Shown: positions 9,901-17,997 of the stretch, in pieces | Numbering within the stretch: the stretch's first letter is position 1 | How the letters are laid out: each line of letters starts with the position of its first letter | NCBI GenBank assembly: GCA_907163375.1 | Contig: CAJQUW010001631.1 | Span: 1 to 64,000, forward strand | Reading direction: 5' to 3' | Length of the DNA stretch: 64,000 nucleotides | Source: Prostheceraeus crozeri | Lineage: Eukaryota > Platyhelminthes > Polycladida > Euryleptidae | Translations under genes and position numbers: made by a program | The notes under the pieces: generated by a model | Seen by the model: the letters and a program-made list of their open reading frames with translations, nothing else | Told to the model about the DNA's origin: nothing | Database searches by the model: none

Positions 9901-11034
9901 GTCATACAGAGTCCCCTTAAACACATACCCATTATGCACATAGATGCGCACAGCAATGTTATTCTTTTGCTCAAAACAGCGCAAATCCCTCAATGGAAAT
10001 AGACCCTCCTTCGTCATTCCACTGAAATCCAATTTATAACGCTCATTTAACTTCTCATCTCGTAATTCTGCCAACGTTGTCGCCATCGTTACACCATCCT
10101 GGTAGGCCAAACTATACAAGACTGCATCTTGAAAACAATAGTTCAAATCATTCACATTTTTATACTCAAAATTCTTGATACACCGTAGTCGTGACAACGC
10201 CTTCGGCAGTTTAATCAATCCACCACCGGCTACACGGCCATCTCCCAGGTGACGACTCATACGCACTTCCATTTGTATAATCTTCTGTAACACCAAACCC
10301 GAACTCATCGCTGTCACCATCTCTATCCACCCACTCAGTTCTTGCTTCACCTCCTCAAACCATGTATCGAAATTTAAAAATTGAACACCTTGGCGATAGA
10401 TTGGGTTAGAACGGATCTCCACATCCTCTGACTCATCCTCTGTTATGACGCGTTCAAACAGAAACGTCATCTGAACCACCACCACCACTTCATAGTCCTC
10501 ATTCTCACCCACAATTAACTCATACAATTGTTGATACATACTATCCATAAAATTGGTCACATCTCGTGTATCCTCCTCCGGTCGATACGTCACTTCAAGG
10601 CCTGCATCGCGGAAATAATACTGACGGTGCTCATTCACTCCCCCATGTTGTCGCACCTCAATTCTACCCCCACCTCGTTGGGGCTCCTCTTCCTCCTCCT
10701 CATTCTCATCCAGACGATGTAATAAGGCAGCCATCTTCACCGGACATAAATGCTCTCCTTCCTCCTCCTCCAATAACACATCCTCGCCGCATAAACGACA
10801 CATAAAGAAACAACCATGCTGGAGATATTCGTCCCGTGTCATCCTCTCGTCACACATGGGGCATTCCACACAGTTCTCACGATGGAAAATAAATGGACAG
10901 TGATGCCTGTCGTTGGGATGTACACTATACCATAACGTGCAGATCCTACAGTATACACGACCCGTCTCTTCCTCGCCATGAGCTATACACTCCTCTTCCG
11001 AGGGAAAGTCGCGCTCGCAAAACTCACAACGCAT
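6844..11034 (-). CDS. Protein-primed family B DNA polymerase (Polinton pPolB)
   Basis: 1396 codons from ATG 11034. N-terminus (1-97): cysteine/histidine pairs in zinc-finger spacing (CEFC, CRIC, CPMC, CRLC). Residues 298-420: the conserved pPolB N-terminal region (NYCFQDAVLYSL; CHFIPVIKFETF). Exonuclease motifs: ADIES (505-509), HNWKGYDSH (651-659), YYLTVDVTLL (809-818). A CRDHDH...CHACN cluster (617-636) resembles the zinc site of recombination endonuclease VII. Polymerase motif A DANNLYG (907-913), motif B CVNALFGKT (1077-1085), motif C GGDTDS (1173-1178), and KGVKGYKKRD (1268-1277) in the thumb region. All catalytic acids are present. It copies the element from a protein primer. Its 3' end overlaps the TBP-like gene, which probably shares its transcript. 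Confidence 0.95.
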   Translation of the reverse strand: MRCEFCERDFPSEEECIAHGEEETGRVYCRICTLWYSVHPNDRHHCPFIFHRENCVECPMCDERMTRDEYLQHGCFFMCRLCGEDVLLEEEEGEHLCPVKMAALLHRLDENEEEEEEPQRGGGRIEVRQHGGVNEHRQYYFRDAGLEVTYRPEEDTRDVTNFMDSMYQQLYELIVGENEDYEVVVVVQMTFLFERVITEDESEDVEIRSNPIYRQGVQFLNFDTWFEEVKQELSGWIEMVTAMSSGLVLQKIIQMEVRMSRHLGDGRVAGGGLIKLPKALSRLRCIKNFEYKNVNDLNYCFQDAVLYSLAYQDGVTMATTLAELRDEKLNERYKLDFSGMTKEGLFPLRDLRCFEQKNNIAVRIYVHNGYVFKGTLYDHDWLCNDETRIVHLILLTKIEDGGEGHRNEADCHFIPVIKFETFMYNAYDVNQRKKNYRRYISCELCLEIFACSNCTTPPPNILKKRDDHQKMCHGAKTQLEELPDKLELKFKDFGKMTHPLCVVYADIESIIHPITKIHTPAVIGSYIKWDPALKMPVESVVKHEGESCISDFLDSMESLVYRLHHIVDNRSRRPMILSMADQHRYRNTHHCNLCKRHVVERSMDKVNEHQMMDHTKCRDHDHLTGKFIQVLCHACNFRRRQVRRQIPVFFHNWKGYDSHQIILYGLSNRNEDLWWINPCYTSGDKTIGVTASFRVYGCYKDNIILQFRDSFQFLPNSLHKLRQTVDDLPVSKDVLSVSYPNIDHSSIQKGVFPYTYFDDWTRLDETSLPAIDKFYNDLLEQPCTEEDYALAKDAWDKLGCTTFRDYLNYYLTVDVTLLVDIFEDFRARMYAVSQLDPVHFFGTPGLTYAFFLLHTNVCLDHVMDIDMYKMFESGIRGGMTFVNLHHTEHVVASPQTYDIHTHLYYIDANNLYGTAMSAKLPKGNFVWIPPQYLATIDDQWILNYDVNGYQGCILTVDLEYPDEVQDRTMELPFAPMQGQLYSDEMSPFMHDLWRSIHHTEVKKRSSQKLLLTHHRKKEYTVHIYALQYYVHHGMHVSHVYKGITFQQEAYIQPYIDYHTRERARSTSVMARNMHKLCVNALFGKTMEDVRKYGKTRFVRDRKLFLKHTHHPLCQNFFGVGSSAMVVHIRRRHVTLDRAIYIGQAVLDISKIHMYRLYMEWRINQHCLSVRIIGGDTDSFFLEVMSFRDRDEILLSFRNVPNTVDPEARGILDTSNYPTTHPLYDSYNTNRLGCFKDECRGEEIKEFICLSPKLYSYITENGARDCRVKGVKGYKKRDLSHLLYKRVYEDQLCHVVTQTNLESQRHVMRTTKRKKVALTGWDDKRFWISGNISIPYGHHALINKQLCDILLEGVEDAPDAVVRINHQVLERVLDGVEDAPTTGEIATEDAADDITHV

Positions 11035-11326
11035 TGTTATGCGGAATACCTACATCCCACTCCCATTCTTATACTTACTTCACCACTCTCTCATTGGACC
11101 CACGTCATCCTCTCACGGGACCCGCCTAACAGCCGGTGGGTCACGGGACCCACCGCATTGGATGGTGGTCACGGGACCCACGTCACCGCGCCCGCCCTCG
11201 GGACCCACCTCTCACAGGACCCGGCCGCTCACAGGACCCCGCGGGACCAATCAGCGAAGTGTGTATTTTGCACGCAAAATGCACACCTCGCGCTGGAACC
11301 CCCAAGTGTGTATTCTGAGCCTACTT
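11035..11326. promoter_or_regulatory. GC-rich region upstream of polymerase gene with reiterated GGACCC
   Basis: No gene. Seven GGACCC units, mostly in the form CACGGGACCCAC, fall between about 11,095 and 11,240. A near-palindrome (GTGTATTTTGC / GCAAAATGCACAC) follows at about 11,262-11,288, and AGTGTGTATT occurs twice. This is the presumed promoter side of the polymerase and the expected place for the terminal inverted repeat of the Polinton. Without the left end I cannot show that it is inverted-repeated. Confidence 0.45.
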
Positions 11327-13630
11327 CCACCCGGTTCCTGTACTTATCAGATACGATAAATGAAAGTGCACATGTCCTGCAGCGTGCGGATTGAAGCTTT
11401 TGAAAACTCTTTCACTGACTAAAATACCTCTTTTTTATCATTGATGCCTTATTCTGGAAGAATGAAATATTTGTTTTCGTCTCCGATTAAGCGCTGAGAG
11501 CAGTAGTGGTAGGGACTAAATCTGAGACGTCTATCAGTCTATAGCTCCCTCTGCGACTCATGTTTGGTAAAAAGTTTTAAGAGTGAAGCACTAGCTAAGT
11601 CACATTAGTCATAATTTTTAGCATGGTAAGTTTTCTATCCTGCATGTGTTTATGCTTTCGATCTGTGATATGTAGGAAAATGTATCGAAAGACTTAATAA
11701 GTTTCAGCTAAAACTTAATCAGGATGCTGTGTTTCACGGCAAAGTAGCGATTTCATAAATCTAAATGTGTTTAGCTTCTTAACAAACATGAACTGCATGA
11801 CCTAGAGATGGCTCTACACGCCGCAGTACTTCTCACTTAATCACAGAAAACACAGAAAAATGTCATTTACAAAAAATCTCAGCGAGCTCCCGTTGGATAT
11901 ATACGTGTATGTGCTTCCTGTGATCTTGTCTGACAAGAAGAGGTACCAGTAGACCTCGACAGATGTCAATTTCATAGTTCGTCCGTACGGGAGGTTAGTC
12001 ATAATTGCTTGAAAAAAAAATAATCGTTCCCTTTGTTTGACGTAAATCTATTTAAAAAAATTTCAACAAATCACCCGACGCGTTTCGTCAATCCGACAGT
12101 CTCAAGGGCTTAGTATATGACACAAGTGTTAAAAGGTAGGTTTATATACAACAAATCAGTAGTCCAGTCAGGGCAGCTCATCATGTCAGCTCATGACGTC
12201 TGTTCAATAGCGGCATTTTTGACGCAATGTTACGTGATTCAGCCATCCTAGTAGTAATCGCCGAGTTTTGCTTGTCCAAAATCTTATAACTAAAATCATC
12301 AATGGTCATCACTTCATCGCAATGGTCTAACAAGTTATGTTCAGTTAATGCACTTTTTGTATCTCGATTCTTTAAACTACGTTGGTGTTCGCTGAATCTA
12401 GTTCTGAAAGGTCGACATGTTTGACCTATGTACTTCTTCTGGCAACGATTGCAAGAGAATTCATAAACTACATATTTTCCACCCGGTTCCTGTACTTATC
12501 AGATACGATAAATGAAAGTGCACATGTCCTGCAGCGTGCGGATTGAAGCTTTTGAAAACTCTTTCACTGACTAAAATACCTCTTTTTTATCATTGATGCC
12601 TTATTCTGGAAGAATGAAATATTTGTTTTCGTCTCCGATTAAGCGCTGAGAGCAGTAGTGGTAGGGACTAAATCTGAGACGTCTATCAGTCTATAGCTCC
12701 CTCTGCGACTCATGTTTGGTAAAAAGTTTTAAGAGTGAAGCACTAGCTAAGTCACATTAGTCATAATTTTTAGCATGGTAAGTTTTCTATCCTGCATGTG
12801 TTTATGCTTTCGATCTGTGATATGTAGGAAAATGTATCGAAAGACTTAATAAGTTTCAGCTAAAACTTAATCAGGATGCTGTGTTTCACGGCAAAGTAGC
12901 GATTTCATAAATCTAAATGTGTTTAGCTTCTTAACAAACATGAACTGCATGACCTAGAGATGGCTCTACACGCCGCAGTACTTCTCACTTAATCACAGAA
13001 AACACAGAAAAATGTCATTTACAAAAAATCTCAGCGAGCTCCCGTTGGATATATACGTGTATGTGCTTCCTGTGATCTTGTCTGACAAGAAGAGGTACCA
13101 GGTAGACCTCGACAGATGTCAATTTCATAGTTCGTCCGTACGGGAGGTTAGTCATAATTGCTTGAAAAAAAAATAATCGTTCCCTTTGTTTGACGTAAAT
13201 CTATTTAAAAAAATTTCAACAAATCACCCGACGCGTTTCGTCAATCCGACAGTCTCAAGGGCTTAGTATATGACACAAGTGTTAAAAGGTAGGTTTATAT
13301 ACAACAAATCAGTAGTCCAGTCAGGGCAGCTCATCATGTCAGCTCATGACGTCTGTTCAATAGCGGCATTTTTGACGCAATGTTACGTGATTCAGCCATC
13401 CTAGTAGTAATCGCCGAGTTTTGCTTGTCCAAAATCTTATAACTAAAATCATCAATGGTCATCACTTCATCGCAATGGTCTAACAAGTTATGTTCAGTTA
13501 ATGCACTTTTTGTATCTCGATTCTTTAAACTACGTTGGTGTTCGCTGAATCTAGTTCTGAAAGGTCGACATGTTTGACCTATGTACTTCTTCTGGCAACG
13601 ATTGCAAGAGAATTCATAAACTACATATTT
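11327..13630. repeat. Near-identical tandem duplication, unit about 1.15 kb
   Basis: Copy 1 (11,327-12,478) and copy 2 (12,479-13,630) run in register for their whole length; the one difference I found is a single G near 13,101. The unit starts at TTCCACCCGG and ends inside the Penelope-like endonuclease, so the duplication contains a MITE half plus a retroelement 3' end. It therefore happened after the retroelement inserted. It could be a very recent duplication or an assembly duplicate of two haplotypes. Confidence 0.93.
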
Positions 13631-13711
13631 ATGCTTACAGTTAAATTTTGGGCCGATTGTCGAGCAAATATTGCAAGTACACTCATTATTAGATTTTCTT
13701 TTAAATGCTAA
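13334..13711 (-). pseudogene. GIY-YIG endonuclease domain of Penelope-like element
   Basis: About 126 codons open from the inverted-repeat junction to a TGA at 13,334. A cysteine pair C-T-C-N-I-C leads into YVVYEFSCNRC and KKYIGQTCRPFRTRFSEH, the GIY-YIG core with its Arg. An EHNLLDHC histidine/cysteine block and a C-terminal Glu (MAESRNI) in the usual catalytic place follow. In this family the domain nicks target DNA to prime reverse transcription. There is no start codon and no reverse transcriptase upstream, so it is a 5'-truncated dead copy. A shorter duplicate lies at 12,182-12,478. Confidence 0.85.
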
Positions 13712-13799
13712 TCATGAGCTGACATGATGAGTTGCCCTGACTGGACTACTGATTTGTTGTATATAAACCTACCTTTTAACACTTGTGTCATATACTAAG

Positions 13800-13836
13800 C
13801 CCTTGAGACTGTCGGATTGACGAAACGCGTCGGGTG
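13800..13836 (+). ncRNA. Hammerhead-like ribozyme core in Penelope-like terminal region
   Basis: The order TTGAGAC, a short GTC/GAC stem around GGATT, then CGAAACGCGTC resembles the CUGANGA...GAAAC core of minimal hammerhead ribozymes known in Penelope-like elements. The same core lies on the - strand in both tandem copies (about 12,073-12,113 and 13,225-13,265). Folding and activity are not shown. Confidence 0.4.
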
Positions 13837-13985
13837 ATTTGTTGAAATTTTTTTAAATAGATTTACGTCAAACAAAGGGAACGATTATTTTTATATATTT
13901 TTTTTTCAAGCAACTCGACAGATGTGCAGTTTCTCAGTAGCCTTCGGCTCGATTTCTACGTCGGGCCAGTGCGGTCGGGAATCAA

Positions 13986-15249
13986 GGGTGTTAGTATCTT
14001 TTATCATTTTGTTTTCAATAAAAACATCTCAGTTAGATTCACTTAGGAGTGAATTCCACTAATAAGTGTCCCACCTTTGGCATTCTATGTCACCTATGTT
14101 TAGATTTAGAATCTTGAAAAAGCTATGACGAATAAATCTCCATCTATAGGTATTTCATTCCATCCAGCGCAAGTAGGAAAACATTGTAGTATATCCAGTG
14201 TTTTATGCAGCCCTGTTTTGGGAACTTTCCCCCTAAACGTCAGAATTCCCCCCTATGATGGAAGCCATAACTAAAATCATACCCTATATGCAGGATGTAG
14301 CTGCAAATTTTTAAGATCGCCTTTTAAATCGCTTAAGTGACGCTCCGCTGCCTGCAGACCGCGGCTTCACTCGTGAGCGGGAGTTATCTATCCATAGACA
14401 AAGCAAGATTTGTAATCTTTCCCTTTCGCTGCAGCGAGATGTAATCGCTTCTGCTGACACGCGCCGATCGATGGGTGGGCAGCAAACAGCATTGGAATGA
14501 ATGGGTGGGAGGGACTTTGTCTGTGACTGCGAGATATGAAAGCTTTCCATTGCACTTTTATAGACAGTTCCATCATCCGACCTGATTATGCCGAAACGCT
14601 ACAGACAATAAAGTAATCATTAATCTGCAACAGGTGATTAGTTAAAAGTTACAATTCAAAAACATTTCTATCGTCTAGAAATTATAGGCCTAAAATAGGC
14701 ATACTTATATAGGCATATTTTTGACGTATTCATGAACAGATCAGATCAGTGACATGTCGCATGTAGAGGCCCCTTTATATTGTACATGAGGAATTACAAT
14801 TTCTCATAGCATGATGAAATACATAAACTTTCAGAACCCCCCCTTAAGGAAAGTTTTCCCTGTGAACCACTGGAAGTGGATAAAACACTGTAGTATACCC
14901 CATCGTAATCTTGTTTTAAATCGTTGTCTATTTGACTGATCTAATTCCGTATCATCTCCACCTTGCCAATAGTAAAACAGGAAAAATGATGATTCTCATT
15001 CAAACAAGTTTCCTTCCTATTCTTTTATGAATTATACACTACTATTCATTCATTTTTTATTAACAATTGAATCTGTTGAAGAATAAGAACATTCGATTTA
15101 AATTGAAAGAAATAAAGCGCATCGCTAGGACAGAAAAAGTTATTCCACGAACATTTCGGTTTATAGCCAATCAGATTCGGATGATGTTTTTCAACCAATG
15201 AAACTGCTTGTCCACGCAGATGAACAAAATGAATTCTTCACTAAATACT
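13986..15249. other. Non-coding stretch upstream of receptor exon
   Basis: AT-rich DNA with no convincing reading frame. Two similar pieces (GGAAAACATTGTAGTATATCC near 14,177 and GGATAAAACACTGTAGTATACC near 14,877) suggest a degraded repeat. CCAAT motifs near 15,166 and 15,195 could belong to the receptor promoter. An in-frame stop (TAG, 15,249) fixes the 5' limit of the receptor frame. Confidence 0.4.
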
Positions 15250-15299
15250 AGAAGAACATATCTGATTCAATTCATCGTCAACTTCGCCGAAATTACTTC

Positions 15300-15821
15300 A
15301 TGGCTCTCCAACCTGTTGTTTTCAACAATTCAAATTATCAAAATGCAACTTTTAATGACAGCTTCGAATCGGTTCAGTCGGAAACAGAACCTGGAAATCC
15401 GCCAACATTTGATCATCTAAGTGCTGTAAAAGTTAGTGTACTCTTGCCAATGTTTGCACTCTCAACCGTGGCAAATTTGGCGACAGTTTATCTCATTGTG
15501 CGACTACGTAGGGTTAAATCCCTCATGAACCATCTTCTTCTTCATCTAATAACTGCGGATCTCTTCGTGGCTGTATTTTGCATGCTGGGGGAGTCTTTGT
15601 GGACGATTTTTGAGCAGTGGTACGCCGGTAATTTTATGTGTAAACTATTCAAATTCTTTCAGACATTTTCTATCACCTTGAGTACCTATATCATCGTACT
15701 GATTGGCGTTGATCGCGCTTCTGTTATATTGTTTCCAATGAAAAGGAATCTAATGGCAAGATGGATCAAGGCTTTAATCGTCGTTGTATGGCTTCTAAGT
15801 GCATTGGTAAATATTCCTCAG
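15300..15821 (+). CDS. Rhodopsin-class GPCR, GnRH/corazonin/AKH-receptor-like, first coding exon
   Basis: 174 codons, ATG 15300 to a splice donor CAG|GTAAGC at 15,821/15,822 (phase 0). N-terminal tail with three N-glycosylation sequons (Asn9, 15, 19). TM1 about 44-67 with Asn59, TM2 about 77-99 with ADLF (Asp87), extracellular Trp101 and WYAG with Cys114, TM3 115-140 ending VDRA (Ala in place of the DRY tyrosine), Pro146, and TM4 with Trp164, ending NIPQ. The STYIIVLIGVDR / LFPM segment and the intron in or just after TM4 are typical of the GnRH-receptor family, which commonly departs from DRY. The ligand is a peptide by inference. TM5-7 must be in later exons; I could not find them in the window. 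Confidence 0.8.
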
Positions 15822-17612
15822 GTAAGCTTCAATTGTACATTTGATAAGACCTTAAGTTTATTCAAATCGGATAACTTTATTCCCTTGTCGAAAACAAAGA
15901 AAATGCCATCGGCAGGAGATTTTATCGCACTGCATCTTACCTAAAGCGTCCTAGTGGTGAAAGCTTGCTATTGACACATGATATAGAAATATATTCATAG
16001 TATGCAGGAGATGACCCACCGAATTATGTCACGGAATGGTACAAATATGACCCATCATAAAAACATAGTGCATACCACTGGTGTCATTATGTCTCCAATG
16101 TGATGGCTGTTAGCTAACCTTAAAAAAGCATAGCCAAACGCATTTGTGATTAATTAATAATAATGATGAGTTTAAATGATAAGGAAAATGAACATGTCAT
16201 TACATTTTGTATGTTGTGTACAAAGCCGGAGCTTGCACATGGATTAGTTAATTCCACATGTGTTCGTTGATCATAGTATCTGTGGCTTAATCAAAACAAA
16301 AGTACATTGCAAATCATGCACTCTCACAGTAGATTTTAAAGATGCCATGTATTATTGGTCTTTATTTCAATTTTAAAGGAACGTGGTCAACTTATGTAGA
16401 TAACATCAAAAAGGTTAAATTTTTACGTGATTGGAATACTGCGACCTCCATTGATCGACAAAAATTTGAAAGTGTTTATTTACTTTTGCCGTGTGTGATT
16501 TCTGGATGAGTTAAGTATTGTGGCCCATTCTTCGTTGGAATACATATGACAGATACGTGTAGAGCGTCTACGGAGGAGATTCCACAAATTTCTATGGTGG
16601 GTCCATGTGTGATTGTGCGACAGCATCTAAACTTTTCAACTACAAAATACATCGTCAAATGAGAATCATTACTAAATAACTTACTCCCACCTTTTCTGAA
16701 TCGGGAAGATAAATTCAATTGTCGTGAAGCAAAGATGGACAAAGCCGATCCAATATTTTATACACGTGTTCCTTCTACAACTCACTACAACAAAGAATAA
16801 TGTGCGTTTCTTGTAATGAGCGATATTATTCGTAAAACCTAAAACTAATTATTGTCCTTGTACTGTTCTAAAACAGTGCAGCATTTGAGTTTTTCAAGCT
16901 GTCGTAAATTCTAAAGCATGGCGTAAAATAGCACTTTATTGAGTAATTCTCGCTCTCAATAGATGGTCCTGTGGTCTTACTGTGAGTTACAGAACGTGTG
17001 ATTGATAGAGGCCGTCGGCTGTGATTTGGAATTGGAGATATATAAACGACTTTCATAAGAAAATGACAGTTGAAATATTGGCTGACAAACCTATTTTCTC
17101 ACTGACAATGAACAATTCTTCTTTTGACTTGAAATTGTCGCCAAAGAATGGCTGTTGTTTTTCTGACAAGCTCCGTTAATGGACTGGTAAACATGATTGT
17201 GGTTGTAAATATTCGCTAAAATAGACTTGAATATTTGACAATTAGATGCATAGTAAATCGTGGATTTAAATGACCACCAAAAAACAGTGAAAGGAAACAT
17301 TTATGTTCTGCTATCACAGACAACAAGATGCTAAGTGAAGTAATGACAGCGGCTGATGTCTTAGAAGTGCCATGTACCTGTACATCAAGTTATGACAATG
17401 GAAGATTTCGATCAATGTCGAAGTTTTCAAACACTCCTTGCGTGTTGTTTTTGATAATAAGATAGTAATTCGACTTTTCGGTTTGCTTAGGTCAGTATGA
17501 GTAGACTTGACAATAACCTTTGGTTGATGGTTATTTCAAATGTTCGGTCAAGCATGGATCTAAGTTAATATTGCTGGATTTTAGTGGGAATCAGATTACT
17601 GAAACATGCGAT
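15822..17612. other. Presumed start of receptor intron, no gene seen
   Basis: Begins with the splice donor GTAAGC. The reading frame stays open for 41 codons past the donor without receptor-like sequence, which supports intron. The rest is AT-rich, with no recognised exon or repeat up to the hAT-type MITE. Confidence 0.45.
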
Positions 17613-17986
17613 CACAGTATTATATAGTTTAAGCTCACCACTTTGCTGGAAGTGCAAACTGATTCAAAACGATTGCACATGCAGGAACCTACTATGCGTG
17701 CGAAAAGAAATTTTTATTGTCTTGCAGAGATAGGAAAAGTAGTACACTATAATGCGTCGCGTGCTGATTGCTGTGAATTCCTTCACAATGCTCCAATCGT
17801 CACAATTCCTTCAGATTCGAAGAATTCAGATCATTGCGCAAAAGTCTTCCCGATAATGTGGGGCCCTCCCATCATTATTAAAAAAGTTAGCAGGCGCATG
17901 AAAAAGCGTTCACAAACTTCTCTGTAGAACTTGACATCGACTGCGTCTCTTTGCTATATGATCCGGTCACTGAAACTCGCGCAAAT
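17613..17986 (+). mobile_element. hAT-type MITE (CACAGAATTAGA family), 3'-truncated copy
   Basis: Begins CACAGTATTA, then CACTTTGCTGGAAGTGCAAACTG, and runs through the family's conserved interior (TCAGATTCGAAGAATTCAGA) to GATCCGGTCACTGAAACTCGCGCAAA, where it breaks off 11 bp before the next, oppositely oriented copy. A 94-codon frame inside it is shared by other copies and is MITE sequence, not a gene. Confidence 0.7.
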
Positions 17987-17997
17987 AGGAATTCATT

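Larger units (their letters stand above)
1..11327. mobile_element. Polinton/Maverick (adintovirus-like) element, right-hand part
   Basis: Capsid-bearing element cut by the left edge. Visible parts on the + strand: collagen/penton-like protein, basic core-like protein, major capsid protein, adenain-type protease. On the - strand: TBP-like protein and protein-primed DNA polymerase B. The two blocks converge at about 6.31 kb. Genes are nearly end to end (gaps of 38, 43 and 8 nt; one overlap) and lack introns, unlike the rest of the window. No break is seen in the visible genes, so the insertion looks young. The integrase and packaging ATPase typical of the family are not in view. The right boundary is only bracketed: coding ends at 11,034 and unrelated repeat DNA begins near 11,327. 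The terminal repeat cannot be confirmed because the left end is outside the window. Confidence 0.93.
11967..13913 (-). mobile_element. Penelope-like retroelement, 5'-truncated, with inverted terminal copy
   Basis: Oriented on the - strand. From the right: an inverted copy of the element's own 3' region (13,712-13,913), a GIY-YIG endonuclease (13,711-13,334), then 3' sequence down to 13,120. The left part is the tandem copy of the same (11,967-12,478). The MITE host sequence CTCGACAGATGT occurs on both sides (13,108-13,119 or 11,955-11,966, and 13,914-13,925), a perfect 12-bp target duplication. Reverse transcriptase is absent. Penelope-like elements are known for 5' truncation, partial tandems and inverted terminal pieces. 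Confidence 0.85.
11328..13985. mobile_element. Foldback MITE (diverged relative of the TAGTCCGGCAG family), interrupted
   Basis: 11,340-11,966 and 13,914-about 13,985 align along their length with the palindromic MITE copies at 18.2, 23.7 and 31.6 kb. Shared blocks include GATCTTGTCTGACAAGAAGAGG, CTCGACAGA and CATAATTTTT.GCATGG-type sequence. The two halves are separated by a Penelope-like insertion. The left terminus is missing where the MITE meets the Polinton end, so some sequence was lost at that junction. The exact right end is uncertain. Confidence 0.6.

Noticed and set aside
12479-13630. Tandem PLE insertion by concatenation during reverse transcription
   Set aside because: The duplicated unit also contains MITE host sequence, so it is a secondary DNA duplication or an assembly effect.
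15822-15944. Continuation of the receptor to residue 214
   Set aside because: After the GTAAGC donor the sequence loses transmembrane character and receptor similarity; read as intron.
17643-17927. A small gene family (similar peptides at 17.6, 18.9 and 54.8 kb)
   Set aside because: All lie inside copies of the CACAGAATTAGA MITE, in both orientations, with broken or missing starts.
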